Below the pieces are notes generated by a model. It was not told the origin of the DNA and ran no database searches. It worked only from the letters and a program-made list of their open reading frames with translations. A program made the position numbers and the translations under genes. From contig NZ_AYMP01000020.1 of assembly GCF_000633515.1 (NCBI RefSeq), forward strand, positions 1 through 55,401: 55,401 nt of DNA, in the 5' to 3' direction. This document shows positions 13,894 through 21,956 of the stretch, piece by piece (the first letter of the stretch is position 1; each line of letters opens with the position of its first letter). The DNA is from Morganella morganii H1r (lineage in GTDB: Bacteria; Pseudomonadota; Gammaproteobacteria; Enterobacterales; Enterobacteriaceae).

Positions 13894-15213
13894 TTAACCA
13901 AAAAACAGCTGATACAGATTGTAGAACACCGCTGAAATTGCAATGAGACCCATCACAACCACAAACAGATTACTCAGGTGACCGGCATATTTGCGCATCG
14001 CAGGCACTTTGCGGATGGCATACATCGGCATGATAAACAGCAGCATAGCGATGATCGGGCCGCCCAGGGTTTCAATCATTCCCAGAATGCTCGGGTCTAA
14101 TGTGGCAACAATCCAGGTGGTTACCAGCATAAACAGTGCAGTCAGTTTATTCAGTTTAGACGGTGCAATGCTTTTGCCTTTGGCGCGTAATGCTTTGTTA
14201 ACCAGACCGTTAAAGCCTTCACGGGCGCCCAGGTAGTGACCCAGGAATGATTTGGTGATAGCAATAAACGCGATGAATGGTGCGATATAGGCAATCATCG
14301 GGTTCCGGAAGTGGTTAGCCAGGTAAGACAGAATAGAGATGTTCTGATCTTTCGCTTCCTGCAGGTTCTGCGGGGAGAGGCTCAGCACGCAGCTGAACAC
14401 AAAGAACATCACAGTCAGTACCATCATAATGTGGGCGTAAGCCAGAATGCGGGAGCATTTTTTCTCCGCATTTTCGCCGTACTCTTCACGCTTGGCGACA
14501 GCAAAGGCAGAGATAATCGGGGAATGGTTAAAGGAGAACACCATTACCGGAATCGCCAGCCACAGTGTTATCAGCAGACCATGACCGGTGACACTGGCCG
14601 TATTGCTGTTAAAAGTGAGGGTATCGAATACCGCTGTACTCCAGTGCGGGATCAGATACAGCGCCAGTACCATCAGAACCGCCACAAACGGGAACACCAG
14701 CACGCTCATTGCTTTGACAATCGCGGCTTCACCGAAGCGGACAATACACATAATCCCGATAATCAGTACCAGGGAGAGAATAATGCGCGGCGGAGCCGTC
14801 ATATGCATCTGGTTAACGATAAAGCTTTCCACGGTGTTGGTAATCGCCACACTGTAGACCAGCAGAATCGGGTAAATCGCAAAGAAATAGAGCAGGGTGA
14901 TCAGACCACCGGCTCTGGAACCGAAATGCTCTTCCACCACTTCGGTAATATCTTCGCCCGGATTTTTACCGGACAGCACGAAGCGGCACATGCCGCGGTG
15001 TGCGAAAAAGGTCATCGGAAAGGCCAGCACGGCCATGATGATAAGCGGGATCAGCCCGCCGATACCGGCGTTAATCGGCAGAAACAGCACGCCTGCGCCG
15101 ATAGCGGTACCGTACAGTCCGAGCATCCAGACAGTATCGGACTTACGCCATTTGCGATAATCATTGCTGGTGTCAGTCTTGCTGACCACAACCTGCGGTT
15201 GTGTTGTATCCAT
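13894..15213 (-). CDS. sdaC: Serine transporter, copy 1
   Basis: Serine/proton symporter of the hydroxy/aromatic amino acid permease (STP) family, inner membrane, 439 residues with about eleven hydrophobic segments. Recognisable are [21 protein letters not shown], the cytosolic [18 protein letters not shown] loop and [17 protein letters not shown]. The ATG at 15213 has GGAGA seven bases upstream and gives the E. coli-like N-terminus MDTT; the frame continues 11 codons further without a site. It lies upstream of sdaB (about 130 bases) with a CRP-type promoter upstream, so uptake and deamination of serine are coupled. The adjacent copy 2 differs by about 40 residues. Confidence 0.95.
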   Translation of the reverse strand: MDTTQPQVVVSKTDTSNDYRKWRKSDTVWMLGLYGTAIGAGVLFLPINAGIGGLIPLIIMAVLAFPMTFFAHRGMCRFVLSGKNPGEDITEVVEEHFGSRAGGLITLLYFFAIYPILLVYSVAITNTVESFIVNQMHMTAPPRIILSLVLIIGIMCIVRFGEAAIVKAMSVLVFPFVAVLMVLALYLIPHWSTAVFDTLTFNSNTASVTGHGLLITLWLAIPVMVFSFNHSPIISAFAVAKREEYGENAEKKCSRILAYAHIMMVLTVMFFVFSCVLSLSPQNLQEAKDQNISILSYLANHFRNPMIAYIAPFIAFIAITKSFLGHYLGAREGFNGLVNKALRAKGKSIAPSKLNKLTALFMLVTTWIVATLDPSILGMIETLGGPIIAMLLFIMPMYAIRKVPAMRKYAGHLSNLFVVVMGLIAISAVFYNLYQLFFG

Positions 15214-15469
15214 AGAAGTCTCCAAAATGTACAACAATAACAACAATTAAAATTTTGCACGCTGACCTGTGCATTTATTCGTCTCTGAAATAGGGTCTAT
15301 GTACGTAACCAGATAAAAAATAAGTAAAGCTAAAAAGTCACCCGTAATTGCTTACCGGTAAAAATAATAAACAGCAGCGACCTGATATCTGTAATGGATA
15401 AATAAAGGTCTCTGCAGTCATTCATATTCAAAAGTACCTGAAATTGATAACTCTCTTTCTGATGGTGAA

Positions 15470-15512
15470 AATATACTGTTTTTCAGTGGAAAACACCGTG
15501 ATCATAGTCTCA
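15470..15512 (-). promoter_or_regulatory. CRP-dependent promoter of sdaC copy 1
   Basis: A CRP-like site CGTGA-N6-TCTCA (15497-15512) is followed on the minus strand by TATATT (15470-15475). The site centre would be about 41 bases from the inferred start near 15464, the class II activator distance. The same arrangement is kept at copy 2. The E. coli sda operon is known to be CRP-activated. Confidence 0.65.
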
Positions 15513-15908
15513 AATGCTATAAATCACAGTAAAACAGGCTCTGTTGCAAAATTTGATAAAATTGTTAACCCGGGTTTACGGAATGGGGCATGCCGAAACA
15601 ACATATGACGTTAAATGCAGTTTAATAATGTCGTTATTTTTTATTTTTTATTTAAAAAAATTAATTTATTCATATATTAATAAATGTATCAGCTGCATAA
15701 TACGATCTTGTTTCAGAATATAAGCAGGCTGGTTTTTTTCCGGATAAAAACCCTTTTACAAACAGGGTTTTTATTTCCAGTCGATTGTTTTAAATGAAAA
15801 AATATCGTTTAAATTCCGACGTTGATAATGCCGTGTATGTGACGAAAATCAGACAGTATAAAATATGGCGTTATATAATGAGTATATTGTCTGTACCGGA
15901 TGATTAGA

Positions 15909-16008
15909 ATAATTATTTTAATCGCGAATTAAGTAATCTGAGTGATACTGATGACAGATAAAACAGAAATGTTAAATAAATACCAGAATAATATTCTGCG
16001 GACAAAAA
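15909..16008. other. Conserved upstream block, copy A; flanking 15513-15908 non-coding
   Basis: About 100 bases around TTAATCGCGAATTAA are far better conserved between the two repeat copies (partner 18163-18271) than the roughly 330 bases separating them from the promoter. That intervening stretch is AT-rich, shows no convincing gene, and contains a hairpin AAAAACCC/GGGTTTTT (15745-15772) that resembles a bidirectional terminator. Whether the block is an operator, RNA or short ORF is not clear. Confidence 0.4.
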
Positions 16009-16099
16009 TAGTACTGCCGCCAGTGAAAATGTGGTCTGAAAAAGAACAGCAGTACCGGCGATAATTAAGTCCGGATAAAAAAATACCGGCGCACAGGCC

Positions 16100-16140
16100 G
16101 GCATCGCATCAATATCAACAGAACCCGGCAGGCTACCCGC
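16100..16140 (-). pseudogene. sdaB scar left by duplication and deletion
   Basis: About 40 bases match sdaB 13514-13554 with few changes; read on the minus strand they still encode LPGSVDIDAMP, against [11 protein letters not shown] in sdaB. Immediately afterwards the sequence jumps to the sdaC-sdaB intergenic stem-loop (CCGGAGAGGGCAAC). The jump coincides with GTTGCCCGC, present in both parents (13546-13554 and 13859-13867). No functional product is possible. Confidence 0.85.
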
Positions 16141-16166
16141 CGGAGAGGGCAACAGTCGTGTATTTA

Positions 16167-17486
16167 TTAACCAAAAAACAGCTGGTACAGGTTATAAAAT
16201 ACCGCTGAAATGGCAATGAGACCGATCACAACCACAAACAGGTTGCTCAGGTGACCGGCATATTTGCGCATCGCAGGGACTTTGCGGATAGCGTACATCG
16301 GCATGATAAACAGCAGCATAGCGATGATCGGGCCGCCCAGGGTTTCAATCATCCCCAGAATGCTCGGGTCTAAGGTGGCAACAATCCAGGAGGTGACCAG
16401 CATAAACAGCGCAGTCAGTTTATTCAGCTTAGACGGTGCAATGCTTTTGCCCCTGGTGCGCAGTGCTTTGTTAACCAGACCGTTAAAGCCTTCACGGGCA
16501 CCCATGTAGTGACCCAGAAATGCGTTGGTGATAGCAATAAACGCCACTAACGGCGCGATATAGGCAATCATCGGATTATGGAAGTAGTTCGCCAGGTAAG
16601 ACAGAATAGAGATGTTCTGATCTTTTGCTTCCTGCAGGTTCTGCGGGGAGAGGCTCAGCACGCAACTGAATACAAAGAACATTACGGTCAGCACCATCAT
16701 GATGTGAGCGCATGCCAGAATGCGTGAGCATTTTTTCTCTGCATTGTCGCCATATTCCTGACGTTTTGCGACACTGAATGCGGAAATAATCGGTGAATGG
16801 TTGAACGAAAATACCATCACCGGAATCGCCAGCCACAGGGTCACCATCAGACCGCGTCCGGTATCTCCGGCAGAGTGACTGCTGAAAGAGAACGTATCAA
16901 ATATCGCGGTATTCCAGTGCGGTATCAGATACAGCGCCAGTACCATCAGAACCGCCACAAACGGGAACACCAGCACACTCATTGCTTTGACAATCGCGGC
17001 TTCACCGAAGCGGATAATACACATAATCCCCACAATCAGTACCAGTGACAGAATAATGCGCGGCGGAGCTGTCATATGCATCTGGTTAACGATAAAGCTT
17101 TCCACGGTGTTGGTGATAGCCACACTGTAAACCAGCAGGATCGGGTAAATCGCAAAGAAATAGAGCAGGGTGATAAGGTTCCCGGCTTTGGCGCCGAAAT
17201 GCTCTTCCACCACTTCGGTAATATCTTCACCCGGATTTTTACCGGACAAGATAAAGCGGCACATACCGCGATGCGCGAAAAAGGTCATCGGGAAGGCCAG
17301 CAGAGCCATGATGATCAGCGGGAGCAGCCCGCCGATACCGGCATTAATCGGCAGAAACAGGATACCGGCCCCAATGGCTGTACCGTACAGTCCGAGCATC
17401 CAGACGGTATCGGATTTACGCCATTTGCGGTAATCATTGCTGGTGTCAGTTTTGCTGACCGCAACCTGCGGGTGTGTTGTTTCCAT
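16167..17486 (-). CDS. sdaC: Serine transporter, copy 2
   Basis: Second STP-family serine transporter, same length (439) as copy 1 and about 91% identical by eye count (roughly 40 differences). No frameshift or lost motif: [39 protein letters not shown] and [17 protein letters not shown] are intact. About ten differences cluster in one loop around residues 200-220 (copy 1 [15 protein letters not shown], copy 2 [15 protein letters not shown]). Unlike copy 1 it has no sdaB behind it. The ATG at 17486 has GGAGA upstream. It may be an extra serine importer or have shifted specificity; the latter is speculation. Confidence 0.93.
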   Translation of the reverse strand: METTHPQVAVSKTDTSNDYRKWRKSDTVWMLGLYGTAIGAGILFLPINAGIGGLLPLIIMALLAFPMTFFAHRGMCRFILSGKNPGEDITEVVEEHFGAKAGNLITLLYFFAIYPILLVYSVAITNTVESFIVNQMHMTAPPRIILSLVLIVGIMCIIRFGEAAIVKAMSVLVFPFVAVLMVLALYLIPHWNTAIFDTFSFSSHSAGDTGRGLMVTLWLAIPVMVFSFNHSPIISAFSVAKRQEYGDNAEKKCSRILACAHIMMVLTVMFFVFSCVLSLSPQNLQEAKDQNISILSYLANYFHNPMIAYIAPLVAFIAITNAFLGHYMGAREGFNGLVNKALRTRGKSIAPSKLNKLTALFMLVTSWIVATLDPSILGMIETLGGPIIAMLLFIMPMYAIRKVPAMRKYAGHLSNLFVVVIGLIAISAVFYNLYQLFFG

Positions 17487-17737
17487 AGATGTCTCCAAAA
17501 TTTGCAACAATAACAACGAAAAAATGCACGGTGAGCTGTGCACGAAATGTGTTTCTGAGGCAGGGTCTATGTACGCAACCGGATAAAAATAAGTAAAACG
17601 GGAAAATTACCTGTAATTGCTTACTGGTAAAAATAATAAACAGCGGTGGCCTGATATCTGCGGTGGATAAATAAAAGCCTTTGCATTAATTCATATTCAA
17701 AAGAATCCGAGATTGGTGATTGTCTTTTTGTATTGAA

Positions 17738-17780
17738 AATATACTATTTTATAGTGAAAAGCACTGTGATCTTCATCTCA
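17738..17780 (-). promoter_or_regulatory. CRP-dependent promoter of sdaC copy 2
   Basis: TGTGA-N6-TCTCA (17765-17780) matches nine of ten CRP core positions, and TATATT (17738-17743 on the minus strand) lies at the class II distance, as at copy 1. The leader to the start codon is about 245 bases in both. Confidence 0.7.
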
Positions 17781-18162
17781 TTTGCTATAAATAACATTAA
17801 AACTGGTTGTGTTGCAATATTTAATAATGTTGTTAATCCGTTTTTACGGAATGGGGAATGCCAAAACAGCATGGTTGTTCAGATGTTCTGCAATAATGTT
17901 ATTTTCACCTTTTTTTATTTAAACAAATTTATTTATTCAGATGTGAATTAGTATATATATTGCACAATACCACATTGTTACAAAACAGAGATAAACCGGG
18001 TTATCACCGAAAAAAAACCATTTAAGAAATGCGGTTTTCCACATTAATTATTGTTTTTTAAAGTTAAATTATTTTTTCGTTGAGTGTTCGGTGATTGAGG
18101 GGTATGCAGGAAATCCGGCAGCATAAAACAGGCATACATATAATAGCCACATTGTGTGTTCG

Positions 18163-18271
18163 GAATAATTAAAATAATTTTTTTAATCGCGAATTAAGTG
18201 GTCTGAGTGATATTGATGAAGGATAAAACAGAAATGTTAAATAAATACCTAAATAATATTCTGTGAACAAA
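18163..18271. other. Conserved upstream block, copy B; flanking 17781-18162 non-coding
   Basis: Partner of the block at 15909-16008: the TTAATCGCGAATTAA core (18183-18197) and about 90 flanking bases are conserved while the preceding AT-rich 300 bases have diverged with indels. A weaker AAAACC/GGTTTT hairpin (about 18013-18037) stands where copy A has its hairpin. No gene is supported. Confidence 0.4.
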
Positions 18272-18342
18272 AAATAATGCTGTCAGCAGCGAAAAGTGCG
18301 ATTTAAAAAATCGCCGGTAATCGCCGTCATTAAACAGAGATA

Positions 18343-18373
18343 AAAAAATACCGGCACACCGGCCGGTATTTCA
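18343..18373 (-). terminator. ybjG terminator
   Basis: On the minus strand AAATACCGGC pairs with GCCGGTATTT and is followed by a T-run, about 20 bases after the ybjG stop. The sequence CCGGTAT within its stem is one end point of the sda duplication. Confidence 0.88.
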
Positions 18374-18393
18374 GAATTTATTTTTTGTACAGG

Positions 18394-19002
18394 TTATTCC
18401 TGCACCCAGCCTTTGCGGATAGGCATGGCAAAGCAGTGCCGGTAGAGCGCCTGCAACCGGTTTTGCAGTGCCGGACCGAACAGGCTCCAGATCAGCTCTG
18501 TCAGCGCACAGGAAATCAGTACCGTGATAAAGGCACCCAGCATATCCACCGGCCAGTGAACGCCGAGAAAAACCCGCGACCAGGCAACAATCAGTGCCGG
18601 GATCATCAGCAGCAATCCTGCACGGACATTGCACCAGAACAGGCAGCCCAGCGCGAAGGTAAACACAATAATGCCGTGATTGCTCGGGAACGAGGCAGTT
18701 GGTGCGTGATCAAGGAAACTGTGGCCGAACGGTTCGGCAAACGGACGGGCATGCGGCCAGAGTGCGCCGATAACCCAGGAGGCGGCAAAACCGATCAGCA
18801 GCGCAATGGCACTTTTGCAGACAGCGCGGCGGCGCCGGGCCATATTTTCAGGCGCTCCCCGCAGCCAGAGCCCTGCGGCAACAACCGGAAACAGCAGAAC
18901 CAGATATTTTGCCGCAAACGTGGCGGCAATAATCATAGTATGAGACGTTTCCGGCGTGGCATTGAGCAGAAGAAAAAGCGAATGATTCAGATTTTCCAGC
19001 AC
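18394..19002 (-). CDS. ybjG: Undecaprenyl-diphosphatase, PAP2 family
   Basis: Membrane PAP2 phosphatase that recycles undecaprenyl pyrophosphate to the monophosphate carrier for cell-wall and O-antigen synthesis. 202 residues, several transmembrane segments. The catalytic motifs face the periplasm in the family: R86-P87 (HARPF), P106-S-N-H109, and S142-R143 to H149 and D153 (SRVFLGVHWPVD). The C-terminus MPIRKGWVQE is nearly that of E. coli YbjG. Translation probably starts at a GTG (19000-19002) preceded by AAGGAGT. In E. coli ybjG also lies near dacC. Confidence 0.93.
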   Translation of the reverse strand: MLENLNHSLFLLLNATPETSHTMIIAATFAAKYLVLLFPVVAAGLWLRGAPENMARRRRAVCKSAIALLIGFAASWVIGALWPHARPFAEPFGHSFLDHAPTASFPSNHGIIVFTFALGCLFWCNVRAGLLLMIPALIVAWSRVFLGVHWPVDMLGAFITVLISCALTELIWSLFGPALQNRLQALYRHCFAMPIRKGWVQE

Positions 19003-19177
19003 AGCAGACTCCTTAAAAACACACCCGTATATATCCGGTAATAAAATGACGGGTCAGGGTAGCCGTCTTGTGCATCAAGGTAAAGTAAAAATATCTTGGT
19101 TAATCGTGCTATTACGTAACATTGCAGAAAACTGACAAAATCTGAAATAACAACAGGCGGGATAAACAGCAGGCAAT

Positions 19178-19256
19178 AAAAAACCCGATAGTTAAAACCA
19201 AATTGGTGACTATCGGGCTTCCTCAATCTTGGGGATATTCAAAGAAAAGCAGTGGC
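19178..19256 (-). ncRNA. rybB: RybB, sigma-E-dependent Hfq-binding small RNA
   Basis: The 79-base transcript begins GCCACTGCTTTTCTTTGA, the seed region of enterobacterial RybB, which base-pairs with outer-membrane porin mRNAs and shuts them down in envelope stress. It ends in a strong stem (CCCGATAGT/ACTATCGGG) with six T, also as in RybB. The upstream promoter matches sigma-E consensus and the length equals the E. coli RNA. The middle of the RNA differs from what I recall of E. coli. It lies between ybjG and grxA, in the same chromosomal neighbourhood as in E. coli. Confidence 0.93.
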
Positions 19257-19262
19257 ACTTAT

Positions 19263-19290
19263 TCAGACTGCGCCCCGGTAAGAAAGTTCG
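19263..19290 (-). promoter_or_regulatory. Sigma-E promoter of rybB
   Basis: Minus strand GAACTT (19284-19289), 15-16 bases, then GTCTGA (19263-19268), and the RNA start six or seven bases later. This matches the RpoE consensus GGAACTT / TCTGA closely. Confidence 0.88.
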
Positions 19291-19348
19291 AAAAAAGATT
19301 CAAAAAAATGAAAATAATTTTTTGATGTTGAAAATCAGCGGGATAGAG

Positions 19349-19384
19349 AGGAATAAATAAGCCGCTTCCCGGGCGGGAAACGGC
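19349..19384 (-). terminator. grxA terminator
   Basis: Minus strand GCCGTTTCCC / GGGAAGCGGC with one mismatch, followed by TTATTTATT, directly after the grxA stop. It separates grxA from rybB. Confidence 0.7.
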
Positions 19385-19392
19385 CGGATAGC

Positions 19393-19656
19393 TTAGCTGA
19401 ACAGGCCGAGGTTGGCTTTTGCGTAAGCTTCGAAATCAGTGCAGCCGCCGATGTGCTTTTCATCGATAAAAATCTGAGGAACTGTTTCAACCGGTTTGCC
19501 GACAGTGACAGATAAATCTTCTTTGCTGATACCTTCAGCGTGAATATCAATATAGCGATAGTCGAAGTCATCACGCTCATTTTTCAGTTTTTCTGCGAGT
19601 TCTTTCGCACGAACGCAATAAGGACAACCCGGACGACCAAAAATAACGGTATACAT
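19393..19656 (-). CDS. grxA: Glutaredoxin 1
   Basis: 87-residue glutathione-dependent dithiol oxidoreductase; reduces ribonucleotide reductase and other disulfides in the cytosol. Active site C11-P-Y-C14 (FGRPGCPYC), cis-Pro motif ETVPQIFID and glutathione-binding GGCTDF are in place. The ATG at 19656 follows AAGGAGC; the frame is open five codons further. Divergent from ybjC, as in E. coli. Confidence 0.95.
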   Translation of the reverse strand: MYTVIFGRPGCPYCVRAKELAEKLKNERDDFDYRYIDIHAEGISKEDLSVTVGKPVETVPQIFIDEKHIGGCTDFEAYAKANLGLFS

Positions 19657-19828
19657 GAAAAGCTCCTTCATTTATCAGTAACACCGGAAGTGGTGCTTTA
19701 ATGGGATAAATTATGCCTGTATCATAACGGATAGAAAAGAATGTTGTGACGATTTGTGCGGTAGTCCGCACCAATGGTTCAGTGACTATCCGCAGTGCGG
19801 ACATAAAGACAGAATCACAGAGGATTAT

Positions 19829-20140
19829 ATGACCAGAAAGCAGCCGCGACAAATGCGTTCATTAGGGGATATGCCGCGCCCGGTAATTATCTGTGAGGTC
19901 ATCGGTGTGATATTACTGGTGCTGGTCTATCTGATGGTGAATGATTTTATTTCGCTGCCGGGCTTTATGAGCAGCAAAAATGCCCTGATGCTGATGACGT
20001 TTGCCGGTCTGGGGTGTCTGGTACCGGCGGCAATCAATATTGTCTGGCGGGCGATCAGCGCCATGCCGTCCGCAGGGATTGACAGCAAAAGCGGGGCGGA
20101 CAAAAAGACCCGGCAGAATAAAAATGAAAAAAAGCAATAA
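19829..20140 (+). CDS. ybjC: YbjC family inner-membrane protein (DUF1418)
   Basis: 103-residue protein with two hydrophobic segments (about 21-40 and 51-72) and a very basic, Lys-rich tail. It resembles E. coli YbjC by pattern (a short basic start, RSLGDMPRPV like RAIGKLPKGV, then two membrane helices) and by position beside divergent grxA. The ATG at 19829 has AGAGGA upstream. Function unknown. Similarity is moderate, so position carries much of the call. Confidence 0.78.
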   Translation: MTRKQPRQMRSLGDMPRPVIICEVIGVILLVLVYLMVNDFISLPGFMSSKNALMLMTFAGLGCLVPAAINIVWRAISAMPSAGIDSKSGADKKTRQNKNEKKQ

Positions 20141-20245
20141 AACGTTATTCCCCTTCACGTTTTTCAGCTAAGATCCGTTATTGGTCTGCGGGTGACGGTT
20201 TTCCCCGCTGTACTTTTGTTTTTCCGGTTAAAAGGCTTCAGGTTC

Positions 20246-20734
20246 ATGATCATTCCCGATCTCACGATATTACGCACATGGCTGGATCAGCTGAAACTCT
20301 CCTGTTTTGAGTGTGATTCCTGCCGGGCACTGCATCTGCCGCATATGCAAAATGTGGACGGTGTGTTTGATGCCAAAATTGATATCCTTGACGATATGCT
20401 GGTGTTCTCGGCGCTGGCGGAAGTCCGCCCGACCGCGATTGTCCCGCTGATTGCCAATCTGAGCCAGATCAACGCCAGTTCGCTGCTGGTCAAAACCTTT
20501 ATGGATATTCAGGATTCCGCCATGCCGAAGCTGGTGGTCTGTTACTCACTGCCGCTCAGTGCCGGGCTGACATTTGAGCAGTTCTCACTCGCCCTGCAAC
20601 TGATGGAAGAGCAGGTCGGCGCAGTGATTTTTGAGCTGTTCAGTAACAATATGCTGTTTGATCCGAATGATGCGGAACCGGAAGATGAAGAAAACTTCCG
20701 CGCTGATTCTGTTCCTTCTCCGGTGATCCACTGA
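20246..20734 (+). CDS. ybjN: YbjN, conserved regulator-like protein
   Basis: 162-residue cytosolic protein of the YbjN family. [24 protein letters not shown] and INASSLLVK are nearly those of E. coli YbjN, which affects motility and biofilm formation by an unclear mechanism; its fold is like the T3SS chaperones (established for the family). The ATG at 20246 matches the family start; the frame is open 18 codons further. The C-terminal 25 residues are acidic and variable. Precedes rlmC by 35 bases. Confidence 0.92.
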   Translation: MIIPDLTILRTWLDQLKLSCFECDSCRALHLPHMQNVDGVFDAKIDILDDMLVFSALAEVRPTAIVPLIANLSQINASSLLVKTFMDIQDSAMPKLVVCYSLPLSAGLTFEQFSLALQLMEEQVGAVIFELFSNNMLFDPNDAEPEDEENFRADSVPSPVIH

Positions 20735-20769
20735 TTATCCGCACCACTTTCGATATCCGGGACACCATC

Positions 20770-21894
20770 ATGCATTGCCCTCAGTATTCCGCCGGCCGCT
20801 GCCGCTCCTGTCAGTGGCTTGAAAAACCCTATATTCAGCAGATTGATGATAAAGAGCAGGATCTCCGCGTGCTGCTCTCGCCGTTTGCTGTACAAAACCG
20901 GCTGCCGCCGGTCCGCAGCGCGGAAACCGCGTTCAGAAATAAAGCCAAGATGGTGGTCAGCGGCAGTGTGGAGCGCCCGGTGTTCGGGATCGTGACAGAT
21001 AACGAACCGGTCGATTTATCGGATTGTCCGCTCTATCCGCCGCATTTTGCGGAAGTGTTTGCTGCGCTGAAACCCTTTATCGCCCGTGCCGGACTCACGC
21101 CGTACAATGTGGAACGCCGCCGGGGTGAACTGAAATTCCTGCTGCTGACCGAAAGTCGTGCCAGCGGTAAAATGATGCTGCGCTTTGTGCTGCGATCAGA
21201 GAAAAAAGTGGCACAGTTACAGGCGGCACTGCCGTATCTGCAGGCACAACTGCCGCAGTTATCGGTGATTTCCGCTAATATCCAGCCGGTCGCGATGGCA
21301 ATTCTGGAAGGCGAGCAGGAAATTATTTTTACCCCGGATGAGGTGCTGGAAGAGACTTTCAACGGCATTCCGCTCTATATCCGTCCGCACAGCTTTTTCC
21401 AGACCAATCCGGCTGTTGCCGCACAGTTGTATCATACTGCCGGACAGTGGGTGCGTGAATTGGGTATCACCCGTTTATGGGATCTGTTTTGCGGCGCGGG
21501 GGGATTCGGCCTGCATTGTGCGGATAAATCCACACAGCTGACCGGGATTGAGATCAGCCCGGAGGCGATTGCCTGTGCCACCCGCTCGGCGGAAAAAATG
21601 GGACTGGAGAATGTCACCTTTCAGGCGCTGGATTCCGCGCAGTTTGCCCTTGCCAGATCCGCCGTACCGGAGCTGGTGCTGGTGAACCCGCCGCGCCGGG
21701 GGATCGGTAAAGCGTTGTGCGATTACCTGAATACCATGGCACCGGAGACGATTATCTATTCCAGCTGCAATGCGCAAAGCCTGGCACAGGACCTGGCGCA
21801 TCTCACGCAGTATCAGCCGCAGCGCGTGCAGCTGTTTGATATGTTCCCGCATACCGCACATTATGAAGTGCTGGTGCTGCTGATCCGGAAATAA
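20770..21894 (+). CDS. rlmC: 23S rRNA (uracil-747-C5)-methyltransferase
   Basis: SAM-dependent RNA m5U methyltransferase of the RumB/RlmC type (374 residues). The N-terminal Fe-S cluster cysteines are seen in [16 protein letters not shown] and LSDCPLYPP; there is no TRAM domain, which separates RlmC from RlmD. The SAM-binding motif is [15 protein letters not shown] and the catalytic cysteine is in [13 protein letters not shown]. Ends before a bidirectional terminator facing artM. Confidence 0.95.
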   Translation: MHCPQYSAGRCRSCQWLEKPYIQQIDDKEQDLRVLLSPFAVQNRLPPVRSAETAFRNKAKMVVSGSVERPVFGIVTDNEPVDLSDCPLYPPHFAEVFAALKPFIARAGLTPYNVERRRGELKFLLLTESRASGKMMLRFVLRSEKKVAQLQAALPYLQAQLPQLSVISANIQPVAMAILEGEQEIIFTPDEVLEETFNGIPLYIRPHSFFQTNPAVAAQLYHTAGQWVRELGITRLWDLFCGAGGFGLHCADKSTQLTGIEISPEAIACATRSAEKMGLENVTFQALDSAQFALARSAVPELVLVNPPRRGIGKALCDYLNTMAPETIIYSSCNAQSLAQDLAHLTQYQPQRVQLFDMFPHTAHYEVLVLLIRK

Positions 21895-21906
21895 TAATCA
21901 GAGAAT

Positions 21907-21945
21907 AAAAAACGGGGCTGCAACGTGAATTGCAGCCCCGTTTTT
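21907..21945. terminator. Bidirectional terminator rlmC / artM
   Basis: AAAAACGGGGCTGCAA pairs with TTGCAGCCCCGTTTTT around a six-base loop, with A and T runs on the two sides. Confidence 0.95.
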
Positions 21946-21956
21946 GTATGAGCAGA

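Larger units (their letters stand above)
13512..16104. repeat. Tandem duplication of the sda region, copy A
   Basis: This segment (5' part of sdaB, intergenic stem-loop, sdaC, its promoter and about 600 bases beyond) is repeated next to itself at 16098-18369. The two sdaC genes are nearly the same, and the non-coding sequences align in the same order up to the ybjG terminator. Copy A starts at CCGGTAT (13512-13518, within sdaB). The novel joint with copy B is CCGGCAT at 16098-16104, inside a half terminator. The parental sites sdaB (CCGGTAT) and the ybjG terminator (CCGGTAT, 18363-18369) share seven bases, as expected for short-homology duplication. Confidence 0.85.
16098..18369. repeat. Tandem duplication of the sda region, copy B
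   Basis: Second copy of the sda repeat. It starts in a scar of sdaB (16100-16140), lacks the rest of the sdaB 5' part and most of the intergenic spacer (about 305 bases missing relative to copy A), then carries a full sdaC, the CRP promoter and the upstream region, ending at CCGGTAT in the ybjG terminator. Unit lengths agree: copy A about 2.59 kb; copy B about 2.27 kb plus the 0.3 kb deletion. Confidence 0.85.

Noticed and set aside
14311-15240. 309-codon plus-strand frame antisense to sdaC copy 1
   Set aside because: Its composition (Gln, His, Asn, Arg rich) is typical of the complement of a membrane-protein gene, and the sense strand is a clear SdaC.
15913-16152. 79-codon minus-strand frame spanning the sdaB scar
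   Set aside because: It is a chance fusion of the scar (LPGSVDIDAMP) with non-coding sequence; the equivalent frame in copy B is interrupted by a stop.
18987-19226. 79-codon minus-strand frame between ybjG and grxA
   Set aside because: It overlaps the RybB RNA and the ybjG 5' region and has no recognisable protein features.
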